64,000 nucleotides of DNA, from assembly GCF_013372285.1 (NCBI RefSeq), contig NZ_CP054301.1, positions 2,954,501 to 3,018,500 of the forward strand. The letters run 5' to 3'. A program made the translations under genes and the position numbers. Below are positions 20,840-31,666 of this stretch, piece by piece (position 1 is the stretch's first letter; every line of letters begins with the position of its first letter). Source of the stretch: Marinomonas primoryensis. GTDB taxonomy: Bacteria > Pseudomonadota > Gammaproteobacteria > Pseudomonadales > Marinomonadaceae. The notes beneath the pieces are model-generated. The model ran no database searches. It was not told the origin of the DNA and saw only the letters and a list, made by a program, of their open reading frames with translations.

Positions 20840-23671
20840 GTGAAATATAGCCCTAGCATGATAAAAAAAATATTCCAGAACCTTCCTACCATGAGCCTAA
20901 GCAACAAACTATTTTGGGCATTGTTCGCTCCTGTTTTTGCTGTTTCTCTGCTCGCAAGTGTGTTTCTAGTATCTACTCGCTTTAACGATTTAAACCAAAA
21001 CCTTTACGAACGTACATCAAATATAACGGAACAAGTCGCTACCACAAGTGAATATGCTATTGTATTTTCTGATCAAAACATGATGTATCGAATACTCCAA
21101 AACGCACTCAATAATAAAGACATAAGTGGTGTTCAACTATTTAACAGCGAGCAAAAAATCATTGCTGAATTAGGGAAAACACCGACATCGGTAGACACTC
21201 CTTTTCCTGATAACATATACCTAAAAGAATACGATGACTATCTAGAATCTATCAACGCCATTCACTACTCAAGCAATTCACTCGACGGTGTTTTTAACAC
21301 TCAAACCGACTTATTTATCCCACTTGACCAACGCAACCTCATAGGCTGGGTAAAAATTGAAGCCAATAAATCAGCCATCCGGATAGATAAATATCAATAT
21401 GCAGGTCTAGTCACTTTCATACTTATTATTTTTAATGTGTTAACTATTATAGGTGCATTCCACATTTCCAAAGCCCTAACACAACCTATAAACAGGCTTG
21501 CAGGCTCCTTAAATAAACTGGTTAAAGGTCAGTTTTCAACAGTAAAGCTGATGAAGTTACCGCCCGAATACGCTTCTCTCCAAAAAGACCTACTCGATCT
21601 GACAGAAAGATTAGAACACCATAATGAAGAACTGAATTCTGGCATTGAGCAGTCTACCGAAGATATCCGCCGTAGTATGGATAGTATGGAAGAGAAAAGC
21701 GCCCAACTACATATAGCAAACCGTGAAGCCATGGAGTCAAACCGCTTAAAATCACAGTTTCTTGCCAATATCAGTCATGAGGTTCGCACTCCTCTCAATG
21801 CTATTCTGGGTTATACAAAAACCCTGCAAAAGGACATTACTGATACCCAACACCGCTTTTACGTTGATACCATCGAGCAATCCACCAATAGCCTGCTTGC
21901 CATTATTGGTGATATCTTAGACTTTTCAAAAATCGAAGCTGGGAAATTAAGCCTGGAAAGTAATCACTTCAACCTTAAAGCTCTTATCGACGATGTATAC
22001 CAAACGCTGAGCATCAACTTATTAAGTAAAGAAAAGCAAATCGATTTGGTTCCTGAGTTTAGCCAAGACGTGCCTGAATGGTTTATTGGTGACAGCACAC
22101 GAGTACGCCAAATTTTAACCAATCTTATTGGGAACGCCATTAAGTTCACACACCAAGGCTCCGTTCGCACCAAAGTCTCTCTTCACTCTCAAAGCCCCCA
22201 AGTAATCACCTTATCTTTTCAGGTTATAGACACCGGCATTGGCATAGCGGAACACAAAATCCATCGCTTGTTTAAGCCTTTTTCTCAAGTGGATACCAGC
22301 ACTACCAGACAATTTGGCGGAACCGGTCTGGGATTGGTTATCACCAAAAAACTTGTTGAGCAGATGAATGGAAAAATTGAAGTCAGCAGCGATCCTAGTA
22401 TTGGCTCTACCTTCCGCTTCACATTGAGCCTTAAAGCATCTCAGAAGCTGAACAATAGCCACCCCGACCTTAATTGCCATGTTATTTTACTAGAACCAAG
22501 TACCACCTATAAGAGCTATCTAAAGAGCTATCTAAAGAGTATTGGGGTCAGCTGCATAGCGTGTTCCGACTTAGAGCAAATGATCGCTATTTTGAACAAA
22601 CAACACAGTAGCATTGATGCTATTTTATTAAGTGTCATGCCCGACGACCAAAGTGTCGCCGAAGCCTGTGAACTGATTACCTACTCTGCACAGCAGTTTA
22701 CTATCCCTTGCATTCTTATGGTTCAGCCACCAGGTCAAATCACACATTACCCAGATTTAAAAAACCTATGCAGCGACATTCTTCTCAAGCCAATCAGTCA
22801 TGATCGCTTGTACAGTGCCCTGCAAAACCTTAATAAAAGCGCCACGCCGCTCATTAGCCAACAGCTGGAAGTGGGTAAAAGTGCATTGAACGAAAAAATA
22901 AAAGGTCTCAAAATTCTGGCAGTCGATGACTCTCCAATCAACTTGCAGCTATTAAACCATTGGCTGACACCGATTGGTTTAGACGTGTCTTTGGCCTACA
23001 GTGGACAGCAAGCCATTGACATGGCAAATCATGATAAATTTGACCTTATTTTTATGGACATCCAAATGCCTGAAATGGATGGCATGGAAACCACTCGACA
23101 GCTGCGTCAAATGGAGTTCTATAGGAATACGCCTATTATTGCATTAACCGCTCACGCCTTGGGGACAGAACAACAACAAATTCTAGCCAGTGGGATGAAT
23201 GCTTACTTAACCAAACCGATTGATGAAGACCTTTTACTGAGTACTATCGAGACGTGGCGCGCTAATACAGAAACATTTCAGGATCAAGTTGACGCCAAGT
23301 TAATCGGAATTTTTGACCTAGAAAAAGCCTTAGCCATCGTCGATGGAAAAACCGACATAGCAAAAGAAATGTTTGATATGTTGGCAAACTCGTTGGATGC
23401 AGAGAAAAAGTTGATTCAGCATCACCTAGAAAATCAAGACACTGAAAAAATGATTGAAGTCGTACACAGAATACATGGTGCCTCAAAATACACAGGCACA
23501 ATCAATATTGCTCGCCATGCTGGCTTTTTAGAAACACATTTAAAGGAATTAGGATTCGAAGATGTCGACGGCGTAGCGAAAGACTTTATTGATGCCATAG
23601 AGGAGCTACTCAGCCACCGCCAGCTTATTCCTTGGCCTCATTCCTTTGATTCAAGTACAACAAAAGCCTGA
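20840..23671 (+). CDS. gacS: GacS/BarA-type hybrid sensor histidine kinase
   Basis: This tripartite kinase would phosphorylate a GacA/UvrY response regulator, which drives small RNAs that titrate CsrA/RsmA. Domains in the 943 residues: TM1 (25-46), periplasmic sensor (47-187), TM2 (188-208), HAMP (209-265), HisKA with H313 (ISHEVRTPLN), ATPase (GNAIKFT, DTGIGIA, GGTGLGL), a degenerate receiver (548-650), an intact receiver with D740 (FMDIQMPEMDG), and an Hpt domain with H876 (VHRIHGASKYTG). In the first receiver Ser598 (ILLSVMP) stands where Asp is expected. The location beside cysM-rlmD-relA matches gacS in Pseudomonas. The start is GTG 20840; ATG 20858 is also possible. The 3' end overlaps acpS by 34 bases. 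Confidence 0.9.
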   Translation: MKYSPSMIKKIFQNLPTMSLSNKLFWALFAPVFAVSLLASVFLVSTRFNDLNQNLYERTSNITEQVATTSEYAIVFSDQNMMYRILQNALNNKDISGVQLFNSEQKIIAELGKTPTSVDTPFPDNIYLKEYDDYLESINAIHYSSNSLDGVFNTQTDLFIPLDQRNLIGWVKIEANKSAIRIDKYQYAGLVTFILIIFNVLTIIGAFHISKALTQPINRLAGSLNKLVKGQFSTVKLMKLPPEYASLQKDLLDLTERLEHHNEELNSGIEQSTEDIRRSMDSMEEKSAQLHIANREAMESNRLKSQFLANISHEVRTPLNAILGYTKTLQKDITDTQHRFYVDTIEQSTNSLLAIIGDILDFSKIEAGKLSLESNHFNLKALIDDVYQTLSINLLSKEKQIDLVPEFSQDVPEWFIGDSTRVRQILTNLIGNAIKFTHQGSVRTKVSLHSQSPQVITLSFQVIDTGIGIAEHKIHRLFKPFSQVDTSTTRQFGGTGLGLVITKKLVEQMNGKIEVSSDPSIGSTFRFTLSLKASQKLNNSHPDLNCHVILLEPSTTYKSYLKSYLKSIGVSCIACSDLEQMIAILNKQHSSIDAILLSVMPDDQSVAEACELITYSAQQFTIPCILMVQPPGQITHYPDLKNLCSDILLKPISHDRLYSALQNLNKSATPLISQQLEVGKSALNEKIKGLKILAVDDSPINLQLLNHWLTPIGLDVSLAYSGQQAIDMANHDKFDLIFMDIQMPEMDGMETTRQLRQMEFYRNTPIIALTAHALGTEQQQILASGMNAYLTKPIDEDLLLSTIETWRANTETFQDQVDAKLIGIFDLEKALAIVDGKTDIAKEMFDMLANSLDAEKKLIQHHLENQDTEKMIEVVHRIHGASKYTGTINIARHAGFLETHLKELGFEDVDGVAKDFIDAIEELLSHRQLIPWPHSFDSSTTKA
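22511..22537 (+). repeat. 12-bp tandem duplication inside the kinase gene
   Basis: AAGAGCTATCTA is repeated twice in a row and begins a third time, producing the protein repeat KSYLKSYLKS in the degenerate receiver domain. The copies are in frame, so the gene stays open. Confidence 0.6.
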
Positions 23672-24024
23672 GCGTAGGCCTTTTCATCCGTCAAACTTAA
23701 ATGCCATGCTAATGGAAAATCATAACGCGCCAATATGCTGGCATCGACAGTTAGCACTGGCTGTCCAGTCGATAAGTTACTCACACTAAAGTGCTGAAAA
23801 CTCACACCTAAACCAATTCCTGTACCCAGCGCTTTTACAGCAGCTTCTTTCGCCGCAAAACGTTTAGCAACATAAGCGTTTGCCTGATCTAAATTACCAA
23901 TTTCAGACCAACGTTGCTTCTCGTCCGCCGTTAGAATACGATCAATAAAACGCTCTCCTAGACGATCAATCGACTGAGCAATACGAGCAATATCTACCAA
24001 GTCCGTTCCAACACCAATAATCAA
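23638..24024 (-). CDS. acpS: Holo-[acyl-carrier-protein] synthase
   Basis: AcpS moves 4'-phosphopantetheine from CoA to acyl carrier protein. The 128 residues contain the two motifs GVGTDLVDIARI (metal-binding Asp) and RFAAKEAAVKALGTG (catalytic Glu-Lys). It is the last gene of a lepA-lepB-rnc-era-recO-acpS block. pdxJ, often found between recO and acpS, is absent. Its end overlaps the convergent kinase gene. Confidence 0.96.
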   Translation of the reverse strand: MIIGVGTDLVDIARIAQSIDRLGERFIDRILTADEKQRWSEIGNLDQANAYVAKRFAAKEAAVKALGTGIGLGVSFQHFSVSNLSTGQPVLTVDASILARYDFPLAWHLSLTDEKAYAQAFVVLESKE

Positions 24025-24052
24025 ACGCTCTCTCCTTTATACAATCATTCCA

Positions 24053-24790
24053 TTACAAGACTCGAAAAATAGGCACACCCAAGTGACGCTCGCCTTGAAA
24101 AGGTTGTTTTGGCAATAGTCGTCTAGACACAACTGGCTTACCGCTCAATAAACTGTCCAACCAGTGACGATGCAACTCTTTAGCCAGACTCAATACCTGC
24201 TTGTCCATCCATTTACCACTGTGGTAATTCAATGCAACTTGCCCTTCAACAAATAACATCGGCATTTGCTTTGGTATTTCACCATAATAAGGTCGCAGCC
24301 CAAACTTGTAGTGAAACTGATAAAGCTGACGAGCCTCAATAGAGTCACCGCGACCAGTAGACACCATATTAATGCCCACACCTAATTCCGAAAATAGCCC
24401 CACTTCAAACCGTCGTAACAGAGGCGCAATCGGCGCACCTGAATATAAGCTTTCAATTAGCCACTTATACAGCACGTAAACATCAGGTAACGGTAAATTG
24501 GCTGGCAGCAGTTTTTCAAGTAATTCATGGGCATAGAACGCCGCATACAAAGGCAGCCCTTCTAATGAAGAAGCGGACTTGACCGACTCCAAGCTCTTTA
24601 CTGTTTTTAAGTCACTACGACCAGAAAACTCCATCTCGTAACATAAAAAAGGCCCAGGTATGACCCGGGCCTCTTTTTTTGGTAATCGCCACACCCCCCT
24701 AATCAAACCTTGCTCGAGCGTCAACATATCGAGCAAAATCTTACTGTCCTGAAAAGGGCGTGTATGGATGACATACGCAGAAACGCGCAT
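24053..24790 (-). CDS. recO: DNA repair protein RecO
   Basis: RecO works with RecR to load RecA onto SSB-coated single-stranded DNA. The 245 residues begin with the OB-fold domain (AYVIHTRPFQDSKILLDMLT), followed by a helical domain. The usual cysteine zinc site of many RecO proteins is not evident. It starts 6 bases after the era stop and precedes acpS. Confidence 0.93.
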   Translation of the reverse strand: MRVSAYVIHTRPFQDSKILLDMLTLEQGLIRGVWRLPKKEARVIPGPFLCYEMEFSGRSDLKTVKSLESVKSASSLEGLPLYAAFYAHELLEKLLPANLPLPDVYVLYKWLIESLYSGAPIAPLLRRFEVGLFSELGVGINMVSTGRGDSIEARQLYQFHYKFGLRPYYGEIPKQMPMLFVEGQVALNYHSGKWMDKQVLSLAKELHRHWLDSLLSGKPVVSRRLLPKQPFQGERHLGVPIFRVL

Positions 24791-24796
24791 TAGAAA

Positions 24797-25705
24797 TTAC
24801 TCTTCCTGATAGCCTAAACTGGCTAACGCACGCTCATCATCAGACCAACCAGAACGGACTTTAATCCAGAGATTCAACATTACTTTATGTTGAAACAAGT
24901 TCTCCATATCAATACGTGCTTCTTTGCCAATAAGCTTAATCTTATCACCACGTTCGCCGATAATGATCCGCTTTTGGCCATTACGTTCAACTAAAATCAG
25001 CGCACTGATGTGAATTGCCGACTCTTCGTAAACAAACTCCTCAATCTGCACCGCGACTTCATAAGGCACTTCTTGACCCAGTTGGCGAGTGATTTTTTCA
25101 CGCACAATTTCAGCGGCCAAAAAACGAGAGCTGCGATTGGTAATCTGATCTTCAGGATAAAATTGCACCCCTTCTGGGATATAACTTTCTACTAAACGCT
25201 CTAACCGGTCCAGATTTTTATTGCGCAGTGCAGAAATAGGGACAATCTGCGCAAAGTTCATACGATCAGACAAATTCGCTAGGCGTGGTAATAAATCTTC
25301 TTTCTGATCAAGCTGGTCTACTTTATTCACCACCAAAATAACTGGGCAGCGTGCGTGTTTTACCTTCTGAAGAACCGCTTCATCTTCCTCAGTCCAACGA
25401 TCTGCATCAATCACAAACAACACCACATCGACATCTTTTAATGCGGCCGAGGCCGTTTTATTCATAATGCGGTTAATAGCTTTTGTCTCACCCAAATGCA
25501 AACCTGGGGTATCAACATAAATCGCCTGAACATGACCTTCGGTTTTTACACCAAGAATCTGATCGCGTGTTGTTTGCGGTTTACGTGAAGTAATGGATAG
25601 TTTTTGACCTAGTATGTGATTAAGCAAAGTCGATTTACCCACATTTGGGCGACCAACAATGGCGATATAACCACAGTGCGTAACTTCAACTTCAACGTCA
25701 GACAT
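24797..25705 (-). CDS. era: GTPase Era
   Basis: Era is an essential GTPase that binds the 3' end of 16S rRNA during 30S assembly. The 302 residues contain the GTPase motifs [12 protein letters not shown] (G1), TTRDQ (G2), DTPGLH (G3) and NKVDQ (G4), and a C-terminal KH domain (about 205-290) with [17 protein letters not shown]. It overlaps the end of rnc by 8 bases, coupling it to RNase III. Confidence 0.97.
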   Translation of the reverse strand: MSDVEVEVTHCGYIAIVGRPNVGKSTLLNHILGQKLSITSRKPQTTRDQILGVKTEGHVQAIYVDTPGLHLGETKAINRIMNKTASAALKDVDVVLFVIDADRWTEEDEAVLQKVKHARCPVILVVNKVDQLDQKEDLLPRLANLSDRMNFAQIVPISALRNKNLDRLERLVESYIPEGVQFYPEDQITNRSSRFLAAEIVREKITRQLGQEVPYEVAVQIEEFVYEESAIHISALILVERNGQKRIIIGERGDKIKLIGKEARIDMENLFQHKVMLNLWIKVRSGWSDDERALASLGYQEE

Positions 25706-26381
25706 TTTTCTTTTCCAATTTTTTCAATGCTTTCGCAGCGGCAATTTGCTCTGCGATTCGGCGGCTATTGCCCTTACCTTCAATGGCTTCTTCACAGAGT
25801 TCTATAAAACAATGTACATAGAAAGTCTGATCGTGTGGTTCACCCACAATATTCACCACATCATATTGCGGCAGCGCGTGCTTACGCGCTTGTAAATACT
25901 CTTGTAAGAGCGTTTTCGAGTCTTTAGTCACTCCCTTTAAGGAAATAGCATCCAAACGTGACTTATACCATTCCAGAACATGCTGGCGACACACGTCCAT
26001 ACCAGCATCCAAATACATAGCGCCAATAATACCTTCAACGGTGTCTGCTAAAATAGAATCGCGCCTAAAACCACCGCTTTTTAATTCACCTGCACCCAAT
26101 TTAAGATAGTCACCTAATTGGAACTCACGTGCTAATTCAGCCAGTGTATCCCCCTTGACCAGTGATGCTCGTAAACGACTTAATTCGCCCTCTTTGGCTT
26201 TTGGAAAACGATGAAAAAGATCCTCAGCAATCACGTAGTTAAGGATAGAATCGCCCAAAAACTCAAGGCGCTCATTATTTTTCCCACCAAAACTACGGTG
26301 CGTTAGCGCCAGCTCAAGCAGTCCAAGGTCAGCAAAAAAGTAACCAATTCGCCGACTCAGCTTCTGATACGATGAACTCAA
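25698..26381 (-). CDS. rnc: Ribonuclease III
   Basis: RNase III cuts double-stranded RNA in rRNA processing and mRNA regulation. The 227 residues contain the signature [12 protein letters not shown] in the nuclease domain and a C-terminal dsRNA-binding domain (about 155-225, [14 protein letters not shown]). It overlaps era by 8 bases and follows lepB after 18 bases. Confidence 0.97.
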   Translation of the reverse strand: MSSSYQKLSRRIGYFFADLGLLELALTHRSFGGKNNERLEFLGDSILNYVIAEDLFHRFPKAKEGELSRLRASLVKGDTLAELAREFQLGDYLKLGAGELKSGGFRRDSILADTVEGIIGAMYLDAGMDVCRQHVLEWYKSRLDAISLKGVTKDSKTLLQEYLQARKHALPQYDVVNIVGEPHDQTFYVHCFIELCEEAIEGKGNSRRIAEQIAAAKALKKLEKKNV

Positions 26382-26399
26382 AATTTCTCCAAAAAATAT

Positions 26400-27224
26400 T
26401 TATTCAATCAAACCGTTATTTTTAATGCTCGGGATACTAAAAAAATCATCCCAATGCAGCCACACATAAAAAGCACGGCCTTTCATATTTTCATCTGGCA
26501 CAAAACCCCAAAATCGGCTATCTGCGCTATTGTCTCGATTGTCCCCCATCACAAAGTAATGTCCTTCAGGAACAACCCAGTCTCCTTCATGAGGCGTAAA
26601 TCGAAAACTATTATAAATGTTGTGCTGTACACCACTTAGATTTTCTTTAAACAGCTCAACAGGCTCTTGATCTGGATTCAAAGAAACCGGTAACTTAGCC
26701 AAAAACTCTTTGCTGATTTTTTGCCCATTCACCGTCAATATTTTATCGTGATAACTCACTTTGTCACCGGGAAGACCAACTAAGCGCTTAATGTAGTTTA
26801 GACTAGGATCTCGTGGATACTTAAAAACAACCACATCACCACGTTCAGGCACTGTAGTCGGAATAATAGTGGTATTCAAAACAGGCAAACGAAGGCCATA
26901 GTCAAACTTATTGACGAGAATAAAGTCGCCTATTTTCAAGGTAGGCAACATAGAGCCAGATGGAATTTGAAAAGGCTCTACAACGAGTGAACGAAGACCA
27001 AAAATTACCGCAATGATGATGAAGTAAGACTTCACTTCCACTACAAATTTAGGTGTTTCTGCTAATCGTTGTTGCGCATCCTTGTTGATAGCGCTTCGAG
27101 TTTCCGGCGCCATATTAGCCAATACTGCTTTTCGTTTAGGAAAATACACAATGCGATCGTAAACCCAGAAGACACCAGTCACCAAAAACGCTATGGCCAG
27201 TATCAATTCGAAATCAAAACCCAT
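26400..27224 (-). CDS. lepB: Signal peptidase I
   Basis: LepB cuts signal peptides from exported proteins at the outer face of the inner membrane. In the 274 residues there are two N-terminal membrane helices (about 6-24 and 64-84), then the catalytic Ser91 (PSGSMLPTLKIGD) and the general base Lys146 (NYIKRLVGLPGD), and the late GDNRDNSADSR box. It sits 50 bases after lepA on the same strand, the usual lepA-lepB order. Confidence 0.97.
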   Translation of the reverse strand: MGFDFELILAIAFLVTGVFWVYDRIVYFPKRKAVLANMAPETRSAINKDAQQRLAETPKFVVEVKSYFIIIAVIFGLRSLVVEPFQIPSGSMLPTLKIGDFILVNKFDYGLRLPVLNTTIIPTTVPERGDVVVFKYPRDPSLNYIKRLVGLPGDKVSYHDKILTVNGQKISKEFLAKLPVSLNPDQEPVELFKENLSGVQHNIYNSFRFTPHEGDWVVPEGHYFVMGDNRDNSADSRFWGFVPDENMKGRAFYVWLHWDDFFSIPSIKNNGLIE

Positions 27225-27274
27225 ACTTCATTTCTCCATCAAGGTGCGCATTAGCACACCTGTTGATTGTCTGG

Positions 27275-29080
<1,806 letters not shown>

Positions 29081-29120
29081 TATTTACTCACACTTTAAAA
29101 GCGATACTTGAATGATAACC

Positions 29121-29217
29121 TGTTGATAAATCGGTCGGATATGCACATTTTTCAATGTAAATGTGACATAAACTAGTTCGCATCATGATATCGACCTAAT
29201 TAAAAGAGTTATCAACA
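29121..29217. promoter_or_regulatory. Two DnaA-box-like sites upstream of lepA
   Basis: TTATCAACA occurs on the minus strand at 29121-29129 and on the plus strand at 29209-29217, facing each other across 79 bases in the 247-base gap between lepA and ribE. Each differs by one base from the TTATNCACA consensus. This could be chance in AT-rich DNA, but a consensus box lies about 0.9 kb away (30107-30115). Confidence 0.35.
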
Positions 29218-29327
29218 CGTTTTCAGGATAGAAATTGGCGTGCATTCTACCGAAAATCGAGCAAGGACTCCATTTATTTCAAAGATCAACCGCGTTAGAG
29301 TCGATACCATTGATACAAGCGCGATCT

Positions 29328-29960
29328 TTACGGTAAAACAATGCCTCTCTCTTTTAGAATACGCTCGACAGTATCCACGGTTGCCTGAGTATGAGCATCG
29401 ATTTCTAGGTTCACTCTATCGCCGAGCGTCAAGGAACCAAACGTCGTCAATCTGAGTGTCTCTGGGATCAAAGAAACTTCCAACCAATCATTACCAATGT
29501 CGCTGATCGTCAAACTAGAACCATTTAATCCGATGTAGCCTTTATTAAATAAGTAACGTCTTGCGTCTACCTCGTTTTGACGGTCTGTGGTGAAGCGAAT
29601 ATGAACACTTTCTTCTATTTTTTCGATCCGCGACACAGACACGGACGTCATGATATGGCCAGACATAATATGCCCACCCACTTCATCCCCCATTTTTGCC
29701 GCGCGCTCAAAATTCACGATATCGCCAATTTGCAATAGACCAATATTTGTCAACGCTAACGTGGTATCAATCACATCGAATGTCAGCACATCATGACCAA
29801 TTTCTGCCACAGTAAGACAAACACCATTGATCGCAACACTTGCACCAAGCTGCTGCCCCAACATAACCCCAGTAGGAAATACCACGTCTAGACGCTTATT
29901 ACGTCCAATTTGACTGGCTGCTTGAACCGTCGCGGTGCCCTGAACAATACCCGTAAACAT
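29328..29960 (-). CDS. ribE: Riboflavin synthase, alpha subunit
   Basis: Riboflavin synthase turns two molecules of dimethyl-ribityl-lumazine into riboflavin and a pyrimidine. The 210 residues begin with the invariant MFTGIVQG and form two lumazine-binding domains (about 1-97 and 98-200), with GEVGGHIMSGH-like (here DEVGGHIMSGH) and YIGLNGSSLT motifs. It resembles the E. coli stand-alone type, and no other rib genes are near. I found no FMN riboswitch in its upstream region. Confidence 0.95.
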   Translation of the reverse strand: MFTGIVQGTATVQAASQIGRNKRLDVVFPTGVMLGQQLGASVAINGVCLTVAEIGHDVLTFDVIDTTLALTNIGLLQIGDIVNFERAAKMGDEVGGHIMSGHIMTSVSVSRIEKIEESVHIRFTTDRQNEVDARRYLFNKGYIGLNGSSLTISDIGNDWLEVSLIPETLRLTTFGSLTLGDRVNLEIDAHTQATVDTVERILKERGIVLP

Positions 29961-30083
29961 GAAATCTCCTCATTGGTAAGTAATATATGAGCTATTCTAG
30001 CTAAATAACGTACGCTAAATCAAAGACTGAAGAAGAAATGAACACCTATGATGAAAGCGGCATAACGAGTGGCTTTACGTGAG

Positions 30084-30152
30084 TTATCATAGATTCACCA
30101 AGAGGGTTATCCACAGGTTACGGGGATAACCCTCTTGGTGAATCTATGATAA
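30084..30152. repeat. Perfect 29-bp inverted repeat with a consensus DnaA box
   Basis: The arms 30084-30112 and 30124-30152 are exact reverse complements over 29 bases, with an 11-base loop (ACAGGTTACGG). TTATCCACA, an exact DnaA-box consensus, spans the arm-loop border at 30107-30115. It lies in the 361-base gap between ribE and glgC, after the glgC terminator. No U-rich tract follows in either direction, so it is not a usual terminator. It could be a cruciform, a protein-binding site, or a miniature mobile-element copy. Confidence 0.85.
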
Positions 30153-30271
30153 AACCAAACCCTACTAATGCGACTCATTTATGATTTTTCAAGCCGCACC
30201 AAGACAATAGCTTAATATAGGTCGTCCAACCTCATCGAAAGTTACCCCTCCAAGGTTAACTCAGAAACAAA

Positions 30272-30295
30272 AAAACCGCTCAAAAGAGCGGTTTT
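30272..30295 (-). terminator. Intrinsic terminator after glgC
   Basis: 10-bp stem AAAACCGCTC / GAGCGGTTTT with a 4-base loop, 27 bases beyond the glgC stop, followed by a T-run on the minus strand (A-run at 30268-30275). Confidence 0.88.
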
Positions 30296-30321
30296 CAATA
30301 AGAATAAAACCTAATCCTAAG

Positions 30322-31575
30322 TCACTTAGACATGGCTTCAATCATGCCTTGTGTGACTAACGTAATACCATCGGAGTTACGATAAAAACGAGCAGCATCA
30401 GCAATAGGATCTTCACCGATAACCGTCCCTTCAGGAATGCAACAATCCGAATCAACGACCACTTTCGTCAAACGACAATAGCGGCCTATGTCACAACGAG
30501 GAAGCACGACAGACTTATTCACATGAGAAAAAGAATTTACTCTCACATTGTTAAATAAAATGGATTGTTCAACCGTTGAACCTGAAACAATACAACCCGC
30601 CGACACCACCGAGTTCAGCGCCGTGCCAATACGTTCTTCGTAATTGTAGTTGAACTTGGCCGCTGGTCGTTGGTATTGAGCGGTTCGAATAGGCCAATCT
30701 TCATCGTATAAATCCAACTCAGGAACCAAACGGGTCAAATCCATATTGGCTTCCCAGTACGCCGTCAAGGTACCAACGTCACGCCAATAAGGGGTGTCAG
30801 GATAGCTTTTGTTATCGATGACACTCTGAGAAAAGTGATGCGCTTTAATCTTACTACGCCCAACAAACAACGGAATCAGATCTTTACCAAAATCATGACT
30901 GGAGTCCTCATCACGGGCGTCGGACCGCAGGTTTTCCGACAAAAATTTGGTATTAAAAATATAAATCCCCATGCTAGCAAGAGACACATCGGGGTTGCCT
31001 GGCATAGTTGGGGGATTGGAAGGTTTCTCTTCAAAAGCAATAATATTATCGTTTTCATCGACATGCATAATACCAAATTGATCCGCTTCCTTCAGAGGCA
31101 CCTCTATACAAGCAACCGTAACATCCGCACCACTTTCAATATGATCCTGTAACATGAGACTATAGTCTTGTTTATAAACATGATCTCCCGCTAGGATCAA
31201 AATATATTCGCTTTCCAACCCGTCTATCATACTCAAGTTTTGATAAACAGCGTCCGCAGTCCCTCGATACCAATCACTACCTGTTTGCTGCTGAGCAGGC
31301 CAAAGCTCAATGAACTCATTAAAATCTGAACGTAAGAAGTTCCAACCTCTTTGCACATGCTGATTCAGAGTATGAGATCGATATTGAGTCAGAACAGCAA
31401 TGCGCCGCATCCCTGAATTGATACAGTTAGAAAGTGGAAAATCAATAATCTTATACTTACCAGCAATAGGCACTGCGGGTTTAGAACGATTATCCGTCAA
31501 TTGTTTTAATCTTGAGCCACGTCCACCGGCTAAAATAATGGACAAAGTTTTCATACGCGCCGTATTTAAATCCAT
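30322..31575 (-). CDS. glgC: Glucose-1-phosphate adenylyltransferase
   Basis: GlgC makes ADP-glucose, the committed step of glycogen synthesis, and is usually controlled allosterically. The 417 residues contain the nucleotide-binding LAGGRGSRLKQLTDNRSKPAVP motif region (given here in part: GGRGSRLKQLT), the GTADAVYQN motif and the LAGDHVYK motif, and a C-terminal left-handed beta-helix. ATG 31575 has AAGGGC upstream; ATG 31554 (MKTLSIILAGG) is a shorter alternative. Divergent from glgA. Confidence 0.95.
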   Translation of the reverse strand: MDLNTARMKTLSIILAGGRGSRLKQLTDNRSKPAVPIAGKYKIIDFPLSNCINSGMRRIAVLTQYRSHTLNQHVQRGWNFLRSDFNEFIELWPAQQQTGSDWYRGTADAVYQNLSMIDGLESEYILILAGDHVYKQDYSLMLQDHIESGADVTVACIEVPLKEADQFGIMHVDENDNIIAFEEKPSNPPTMPGNPDVSLASMGIYIFNTKFLSENLRSDARDEDSSHDFGKDLIPLFVGRSKIKAHHFSQSVIDNKSYPDTPYWRDVGTLTAYWEANMDLTRLVPELDLYDEDWPIRTAQYQRPAAKFNYNYEERIGTALNSVVSAGCIVSGSTVEQSILFNNVRVNSFSHVNKSVVLPRCDIGRYCRLTKVVVDSDCCIPEGTVIGEDPIADAARFYRNSDGITLVTQGMIEAMSK

Positions 31576-31666
31576 GTGATGCCCTTAAAATTTTTATCAA
31601 CACACTCTATTAAGTTTCATTTAGGTATACTCTGATCGTTATTCCAAATCAATAAGATGCCCAACA

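Noticed and set aside
29961..30083. FMN riboswitch upstream of ribE
   Set aside because: The conserved RFN stem sequences are not seen.
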